Shown here one piece after another: positions 58,133 through 64,000 of a stretch of DNA of 64,000 nucleotides (position 1 is the first letter of the stretch; each line of letters opens with the position of its first letter). Origin of the DNA: an uncultured Acidimicrobiales bacterium (GTDB taxonomy: Bacteria > Actinomycetota > Acidimicrobiia > Acidimicrobiales > SHLQ01). The notes beneath the pieces are model-generated. The model was given only the letters and a program-made list of their open reading frames with translations, had not been told where the DNA came from and ran no database searches. The translations under genes and the position numbers were made by a program. Location: NCBI GenBank assembly GCA_938023735.1, contig CALJDK010000055.1, forward strand, positions 1-64,000, written 5' to 3'.

Positions 58133-58930
58133 TTACATCCCGAAGGTGCCGTCGAGACGTACTTTCCAGCTGCCTGCTGCGGTGGTGCCACCGTCTACGG
58201 GGATGGAGGCGCCAGTGATGAAGCTCGAAAGATCAGAGGCCAAGAAACAGATCACAGCGGCCTGCTCCTCGGGCGTGCCCATCCGTTGCAGGGGAGTGGG
58301 GTGAAGGCCCGGCAGGAGGGCTCCGGAGTCCTGTGAGAGTCCATCGTCGCCCGGGGTTGGGGTCATATCGGGTGCCACACAGTTGATTCGGATTCCCCGC
58401 GCTCCCAATTCAACGGCCAGCGATTGCGTGAATTGCTGCACGCCAGCCTTCATCGCCGCGTACACCGCAAACCCCGGCGCAGCATGAAATGCCTCGACCG
58501 ATGTGACATTGATGATCGACGCGCCGTCGTTCATCCGGCTGGTGCACGACCGCACACAGTTCGCCACGGTGCCGAAGTTCTCGCGGATCAGCGCGGTTTC
58601 GCCTTTGGCGGATACTTTGTCGAACGTGGCCCAGAACCCGCCGCCGGCATTGTTCACCAGAATGTCGATGGCACCGAGGTTCGTGACGGTGGCTTCAGCA
58701 AACGCTTCGACGGCGTCGCCGTCGCGCACATCAAGAACCTCGCTGTAGCAGCGTCGACCGCGGGCTTCGACGCCGGCTGCCGTTTCGGCGAGGCCACCTT
58801 CAAGCTGATCGCAGATTGCAACATCGGCGCCCAGGTCGGCCAAAGCCAGAGCGGTTGCGGCTCCTATGCCCTGTGCGGCGCCCGTGACGATGGCGATTCG
58901 ATCATCAAGGCGGAGCTGGTCGACATGCAT
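58133..58930 (-). CDS. SDR-family oxidoreductase
   Basis: IAIVTGAAQGIGAATALALADLGADV, DILVNNAGGG. Confidence 0.92.
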   Translation of the reverse strand: MHVDQLRLDDRIAIVTGAAQGIGAATALALADLGADVAICDQLEGGLAETAAGVEARGRRCYSEVLDVRDGDAVEAFAEATVTNLGAIDILVNNAGGGFWATFDKVSAKGETALIRENFGTVANCVRSCTSRMNDGASIINVTSVEAFHAAPGFAVYAAMKAGVQQFTQSLAVELGARGIRINCVAPDMTPTPGDDGLSQDSGALLPGLHPTPLQRMGTPEEQAAVICFLASDLSSFITGASIPVDGGTTAAGSWKVRLDGTFGM

Positions 58931-58939
58931 AGGGCGAGA

Positions 58940-59488
58940 TTAGGGGAGACTGCCGGTATGAGCGAGAGCAAGGCGAACCAACCGGTCTTGTCCACCGGTC
59001 ATCTCTGCCGACACGTCAATCCCGGCCGCTTCATCGCAGGTGAGCCACGCAAACTCCAGCGCATCCTGGGACGGTGTGCAGTCGCCTTGCACTGGCACCA
59101 CGTAGGCCAGGCTCACGGCGTGCTGGCGAGGGTCATGGAAACCAGTCATGGTCGGGTCGGGCATGTACTCGGCAACCGTAAAGGGCACGAGTGATGCGGG
59201 AATCCGGGGGAAGGCCGCAGGTCCGAGGTCTTTGTCGAGGTGTCGGCTGAGGGCCTGGCGTATCGTCTCGCCCCAGAGCACCCGACCGCTCACGATGGCT
59301 CGAGAGATCGTGCCATCGGGCATGGCCCGCAGCAGCAGACCAATGTGGGTGACCTTTCCCAATTCGTCGAGGCGAACCGGTACGGCCTCGACGTACACCA
59401 TTGGCACCCGGCCGCGAACGGTCTCAAGGTCGTTGTCGCTTAGCCAGGTGACGTCGGTTTCGGTATTGAGGTCGATCGAGTCGCTCAT
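58940..59488 (-). CDS. NUDIX-like protein (DUF4916)
   Basis: TWLSDNDLETVRGRVPMVYVEAVPVRLDELGKVTHIGLLLR, SGRVLWGETIRQAL. Confidence 0.75.
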   Translation of the reverse strand: MSDSIDLNTETDVTWLSDNDLETVRGRVPMVYVEAVPVRLDELGKVTHIGLLLRAMPDGTISRAIVSGRVLWGETIRQALSRHLDKDLGPAAFPRIPASLVPFTVAEYMPDPTMTGFHDPRQHAVSLAYVVPVQGDCTPSQDALEFAWLTCDEAAGIDVSAEMTGGQDRLVRLALAHTGSLP

Positions 59489-59516
59489 GGTGGAAGAGTC
59501 TACGGGCGAAAACGCA

Positions 59517-59547
59517 AGTGGGACGGAGCCAATGGCTCCGTCCCACT
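59517..59547. terminator. Strong hairpin downstream of proX-like gene
   Basis: AGTGGGACGGAGCC-AAT-GGCTCCGTCCCACT, perfect 14 bp stem. Confidence 0.75.
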
Positions 59548-59600
59548 CAAACTGCCGAAGCAGTCAGATGGTGATTCGCTTCTGCGAAAGCAGAATCAGA

Positions 59601-60713
59601 TCAGCCTGCGAGACCGACCTCAAGCCAACCGTCGACGACGTCGCGGTTGTCTTCGATCCACTTGGTTGCAATCGCTACGACGTCCTCTTGCGAGCCGTCA
59701 CCGTTCGACTGCTCGACCTGAGCGATCGAGATGTCGATTACCGATGGCTTCATGATGGACATCATCTTGATGGCGGCCGGGTTGTCGGCTGCCCATGCGC
59801 TGTTGGCGGTTACCTGAATGTCAGCAGCTTCCCAGCCAAGCTGGCAAGGCTGCGTGCAGGTGTCTTCTCCGAAGGAGCTGAAGCCTTCACCCTGGGTGTG
59901 GTTTTCGCCACCCTCGGCGCCAGATGGGTTCGACTCGTCAAGGATGTCCTCGGGGTGCATGGTGAGCCACATGACGTTGTCGCCAGGGATCATCTGCGTG
60001 ACATAGGCCGAAGGAGTCCAGGTGTAAATGATCATCGGCTCGCCAGCGTTTGCGAGGTCAAGTGCCTCAGCGAACATGGCGTCGTAACCAGCCTGGGTCT
60101 GCTCAAGGTTGTCCCAACCGTAGAACGCAATCTGGTTGGTCATGATGTCGTCACAGGTCCAGTCCTCGGGGCAGCCGTAGAAGTTGCCTACGCCGTTACC
60201 GTCGGAGTCGAGCTGTGAGTACAGTGCCTCGTCGTCGTTGATCTGCTGCATCGAGGTGATGCCGTTCTCTTCGATCCAGCTCTTGGTTGCAAGCATGCCC
60301 TGCACGCCAGCGTCCTGGAAGAGGCCGTCGACCTTCTCGACGAAGTCGCCGATACGAGAACCGTCGGCGCGGTCACCTTCCCACCAGGTGGAGTGACCCG
60401 GGTACCAGCTGTTGGTCCAGAAGTCGATCTCGCCCTCGGCAAGCTGGTTGTAGAACAGGTCAGGTGCGAGTTCGAGTTCAGCGGGATCGCTGACTTCGTA
60501 ACCGAGCTCGGTGAGTACCTGGCGGTAGATCTCGGCCTGGATGTAGCCGGATGCCCAGTTTGCCCGGGCCATGGTGATGGTCTTGCCTTCACCGGGTAGT
60601 GCGCCGTCGCCACCGCCGCCAGCGGCGGTGTCTCCTCCGTCGCTTCCACACGATGCGGCGATCATGGCGAACGCTGCAAGTACGGTCAGCAAAATACTGA
60701 GTCGTCTCTTCAT
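59601..60713 (-). CDS. proX: Glycine betaine/proline ABC transporter substrate-binding lipoprotein
   Basis: Lipobox MIAASC; ITMARANWASGYIQAEIYRQVLTELGYEVSD, FWTNSWYPGH. Confidence 0.9.
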   Translation of the reverse strand: MKRRLSILLTVLAAFAMIAASCGSDGGDTAAGGGGDGALPGEGKTITMARANWASGYIQAEIYRQVLTELGYEVSDPAELELAPDLFYNQLAEGEIDFWTNSWYPGHSTWWEGDRADGSRIGDFVEKVDGLFQDAGVQGMLATKSWIEENGITSMQQINDDEALYSQLDSDGNGVGNFYGCPEDWTCDDIMTNQIAFYGWDNLEQTQAGYDAMFAEALDLANAGEPMIIYTWTPSAYVTQMIPGDNVMWLTMHPEDILDESNPSGAEGGENHTQGEGFSSFGEDTCTQPCQLGWEAADIQVTANSAWAADNPAAIKMMSIMKPSVIDISIAQVEQSNGDGSQEDVVAIATKWIEDNRDVVDGWLEVGLAG

Positions 60714-60903
60714 TAAGTTTTCCCTCCTGGGGGTTCCAAGCGCTGCGAATGACAACGGACCATTAGCTCCTGTGATGACAAGATCTAATGGACTGTTGAC
60801 ACCTGCTCATGTGAGCTTTGTCACAGCAACTATAAAAGTTAGCGCATCTAACCGCCGTTGTCTGATCAAACCCACATATTTCTCTAGGGGCGGGAAACCC
60901 GGA

Positions 60904-60945
60904 CGCGACACTGCCCTCACCGTGGAAAGTGAGGGCAGTGTGGCG
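60904..60945. repeat. CGCGACAC hairpin between proW and proX
   Basis: CGCGACACTGCCCTCAC-CGTGGAAA-GTGAGGGCAGTGTGGCG, one mismatch. Confidence 0.85.
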
Positions 60946-61037
60946 AATTGACGTCTGTCGCCCAGGACAGAGCGACGAATGTGGCCACCGCAGGAGAGTA
61001 GAAGGGAGAGCGGTGGCCCTATCGGGTGGACGAAACG

Positions 61038-63170
61038 CTAGGCGTCGGCGAGCACCCGCTCTTCGACCTCGTCGGTTACGTCGACGGTTTCGGGCTCGTC
61101 GCTGTCGCTGTAGACCTTGCGGCGATCGAACTCGACGATGGTGGCGCGTGCCGACATGATGAGCAGCACACCGGCCACCGAGGTTAGGAACGCCCCGACT
61201 CCGGAGAACCAGTTGTTGTCGGCTACCCGAGCGGTGGTGGCTATCCAGTTGGCGCCGATAAGCACCAAGCCCACGCCAACGCCAGCGGAGAGGACGTTGT
61301 ACGCCCACAGTCGCTGTTCGTTGTCTCGGCCGAGCAGTCCAGCGCCGGGGAGTACCAAGAGGAGTCCAAGAACCGAAACGATGATCGAGGGAAGGCCGAG
61401 CTCGGCGCCCCGATCGTTCCAGCCATCGAGGATTACGTCGTCTTGGCGGGCACCGTTGGCAAGGTTGCTGATCTTCTGGGCGTTTGCCGCCTGAAGGGTG
61501 ACGTCGTCGCCTGCCGCCTCTCTCAAGGCTTCGATCTCGGCCCTGATCTCGGGGGTAAGGATAACGTCGGCCCGCTCATCGAAGGACCAGCCGGAGAAGG
61601 AGCCAATGACGACCAGGGCAACAGCGGCAACGCCACCAAGCACTCGGGCCATCGATACCTTGTCGGGCAGTGGGCGGCGAGGAGTATAGGGTGCGGCAAA
61701 CGTGGCGATTGCGCCACCCGCGGCCGCCAGAAGTCCACCGATGGTGGCTACGAGAGCGCCGGGCCCCTGGCTGATGGTTTCAATCAACCACGACGGCTGA
61801 GATACCAGGAAGCTGGCGCTTCCGATAGTGATTCCCAGACCGGCCATGGCAACCATGTCGGGGCTGAGGAACCGGGCTCCGGTACCTGGCGACAGAAAGG
61901 TCTTCACGGCCGAAACAACGACGAGGAGGCCGAGACCGCCAGCAAAGATTCCGTACCACGAGCCACCCGAGGCGGCCCAGCCGTTAAAGGCCATGCCCAC
62001 CAGATCTTCGTCGGTTCGACGTGAGTAGCCGCTGATCCAGCCGGCGTCGTTGCTCCAGGTAAGGAAGAGCGAGACGATGGTGATGAGGCCACCGAGCGTC
62101 GCAACGCCCAAGCCGGTGCGCTCACCGCTGGTAAGGGCTGCAAGGCGAACCTTTGCCGCCTGGCGAACTGGCTCGATGGCGGTGCCGGGGCTGTCTTCAA
62201 GAAGAACCTCGGGGTTCTTGCGTGCCGCCCACGCCCGGCGAATGCGAGACAGCAACTGGCCGTCTTCGTCGCCTTCACGCTGGCTGATGCGGTCGAGCAC
62301 AACGGCAACGAGGAACAGCGCAAGGCCGGCAGATGCGGCAAGACCGGTGTTGAGGTTGTTGATGGCTCGGAAGATGAGCAGGCCAAGGCCGCCGGCGCCC
62401 ATGATGGCAGCGATGCCGAGCATCGAGATGCTGAGCAGAAGGGTCTGGTTGAGTCCGGTCATGATGGCCGGACGAGCCAGTGGAAGCTGCACATCGGTGA
62501 GAACACGAAGCTCGGGTGCACCGAAGGCACGAGATGCTTCGACGACGTCTTCAGGAACCTGGCGAATGCCGAGGTTGGTGAGGCGAATCAGCGGCGGGAT
62601 GGCGAACACCATCGTCACCATGGTTGCCGATACCTCGCCAATGCCGAAGAAGAAGACCACCGGCAGCATGTACACAAACGAGTGCACAACCTGCATGGCA
62701 TCGAGGATGGGCCGGATTACGTTCCAGACGGCGTCAAAGCGACCCGACAAGATGCCCAGAGGGATGCCGATGATCGAGCACAACATCACGGCGACAAAGA
62801 TCATGCCGATGGTTTTTGCCGTGGCGTCCCAATGGTCGATGCCGAGTAGGCCACAAAGGGTGAGAGCCAGGCCCACACCAACCGCAACCTTTGCGTTCCG
62901 TGAGAGATACGCGATGAACGAGATAAAAAGCACCACCGCGATCCATGGTGCGGTGAGGATTGAGAACGTGCGGTTGTCGACCACGAGCCACATCAGGAAG
63001 GCAAAGGGCGCCCGGAAGATGTCGAGAAGGGGGTCGAGATTCGAGTTGATCCAGAACACCGTCTGGGCGAACCACTCGCCGAACGGCAGCGTGAACTGGT
63101 CGAGGACCTCGTTGTCGTGCCACGGCGGATCGTCGGCCTGGGCAAGAATGCCTGTGGATAAAATACCCAT
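61038..63170 (-). CDS. proW: Glycine betaine ABC permease (ProW-like) with long multi-TM C-terminal extension
   Basis: GIPLGILSGRFDAVWNVIRPILDAMQVVHSFVYMLPVVFFFGIGEVSATMVTMVFAIPPLIRLTNLGIRQVPEDVVEASRAFGA; ~400 aa extension. Confidence 0.9.
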   Translation of the reverse strand: MGILSTGILAQADDPPWHDNEVLDQFTLPFGEWFAQTVFWINSNLDPLLDIFRAPFAFLMWLVVDNRTFSILTAPWIAVVLFISFIAYLSRNAKVAVGVGLALTLCGLLGIDHWDATAKTIGMIFVAVMLCSIIGIPLGILSGRFDAVWNVIRPILDAMQVVHSFVYMLPVVFFFGIGEVSATMVTMVFAIPPLIRLTNLGIRQVPEDVVEASRAFGAPELRVLTDVQLPLARPAIMTGLNQTLLLSISMLGIAAIMGAGGLGLLIFRAINNLNTGLAASAGLALFLVAVVLDRISQREGDEDGQLLSRIRRAWAARKNPEVLLEDSPGTAIEPVRQAAKVRLAALTSGERTGLGVATLGGLITIVSLFLTWSNDAGWISGYSRRTDEDLVGMAFNGWAASGGSWYGIFAGGLGLLVVVSAVKTFLSPGTGARFLSPDMVAMAGLGITIGSASFLVSQPSWLIETISQGPGALVATIGGLLAAAGGAIATFAAPYTPRRPLPDKVSMARVLGGVAAVALVVIGSFSGWSFDERADVILTPEIRAEIEALREAAGDDVTLQAANAQKISNLANGARQDDVILDGWNDRGAELGLPSIIVSVLGLLLVLPGAGLLGRDNEQRLWAYNVLSAGVGVGLVLIGANWIATTARVADNNWFSGVGAFLTSVAGVLLIMSARATIVEFDRRKVYSDSDEPETVDVTDEVEERVLADA

Positions 63171-63209
63171 GAATGTGTCCCCCTTCGAGACAGTTCTGCA
63201 TGTTTGGTC

Positions 63210-64000
63210 TTACATGAACACTTCGCGTTCAAACCCGTCGATAAGGGTTTCAACACGGCCCATTTCCTCAAGAATCTCTCGAGGGTCAAGGGTTCCTTCC
63301 AGTGATCCGTTTTCATCGATCACTGCGATTGGTAGGCCACGACCTGCGGCCTGGTAGTTCTCGTTCAGCGTGGCGGTTTTGGTGGTCACGTCGAAGTCGG
63401 TTCGTACAGCAGTCGACAGGTCGGTGGTGCCGACGCTGCTGGCGCGCATGGCGTCGTCGCGGGTGAGCAGGCCGGTGGGTTTTCCTGCTGCGTCGACGAC
63501 GAAAGCTCCGGCGCGGCCATTGAGTGCGGTAATTGCAGCGTCGAGGCTGAGCGACCCATCGATGGGGTCGCTGCCGCCCATGATCTCGGTGACCTGGATG
63601 ACACGACCTTGGTCGACGTCCTGGACGAATTCGGCGACATAGCCGGTTGCTGGTTGGGTGAGGATTTCCTCGGGTGTACCGATCTGAACGACGGCGCCGT
63701 CCTTCATAATGCAGACCCGGTTCCCCACGCGAAGAGCTTCGTTGAGGTCGTGCGTGATGAACAGGATGGTCTTTTGGAGCTCGTTCTGGATATCCATGAG
63801 CTCGTCTTGCATCTGGCGACGGATGAGGGGGTCGAGGGCGGAGAACGCCTCGTCCATGAGCAAGATGTCGGGGTCCGAGGCCAGGGCGCGTGCAAGACCA
63901 ACTCGCTGCTGCATGCCGCCGGAGAGTTGGCTCGGCATGCTTTCGGAGTAGGCCTCGAGGCCAACGAGCGAGAGTGCTCGCAGAGATGCGGCATCGCGTT
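63210..64000 (-). CDS. proV: Glycine betaine ABC ATP-binding protein with CBS-like C-terminus, 5' end outside window
   Basis: PSQLSGGMQQRVGLARALASDPDILLMDEAFSALDPLIRRQMQ, CBS-like VVDAAGKPTGLLTRDDAMRA; frame open to window end. Confidence 0.92.
   Translation of the reverse strand, partial: RDAASLRALSLVGLEAYSESMPSQLSGGMQQRVGLARALASDPDILLMDEAFSALDPLIRRQMQDELMDIQNELQKTILFITHDLNEALRVGNRVCIMKDGAVVQIGTPEEILTQPATGYVAEFVQDVDQGRVIQVTEIMGGSDPIDGSLSLDAAITALNGRAGAFVVDAAGKPTGLLTRDDAMRASSVGTTDLSTAVRTDFDVTTKTATLNENYQAAGRGLPIAVIDENGSLEGTLDPREILEEMGRVETLIDGFEREVFM

Overview
High-GC actinobacterial (probably Acidimicrobiia-like; inference) chromosomal window with about 50 supportable CDSs and no rRNA, tRNA, CRISPR, phage or transposase genes seen. 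Content is dominated by lipid/steroid-type acyl-CoA catabolism (thiolases, DUF35 protein, acyl-CoA ligases, acyl-CoA dehydrogenase, three P450s, flavin monooxygenases, SDRs, Fe/2OG dioxygenases), methylated-compound/one-carbon genes (MttB-like methyltransferase, sarcosine-oxidase-like flavoprotein, DmdA/GcvT-like protein, ProV-ProW-ProX), a CoxM/L/S-type molybdenum hydroxylase, and a compact CobA/CobT/CbiX corrinoid cluster. Strongest observations: (1) two unrelated genes, a ResA/TlpA-like redoxin and a DUF3179 protein, each split by one in-frame TGA exactly at a redox Cys position (TGA-Gly-Cys and TGA-Pro-Leu-Cys), each followed by a perfect hairpin whose loop starts 21-22 nt after the TGA and has G in its first two bases, i.e. 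candidate selenoproteins that a standard ORF call breaks in two; (2) a single 1235-aa ORF fusing LivH, LivM and an MFS transporter; (3) several families of intergenic palindromic repeats, including a two-copy GGTACCTGGAACC tandem/hairpin element and a CGCGACAC...GTGTCGCG hairpin family with four members, plus repeats whose edge coincides with gene stop codons; (4) palindromic operators, including a KstR-like site and a TetR-like site, in divergent promoters. All family names are from reading the translations; no searches were run.
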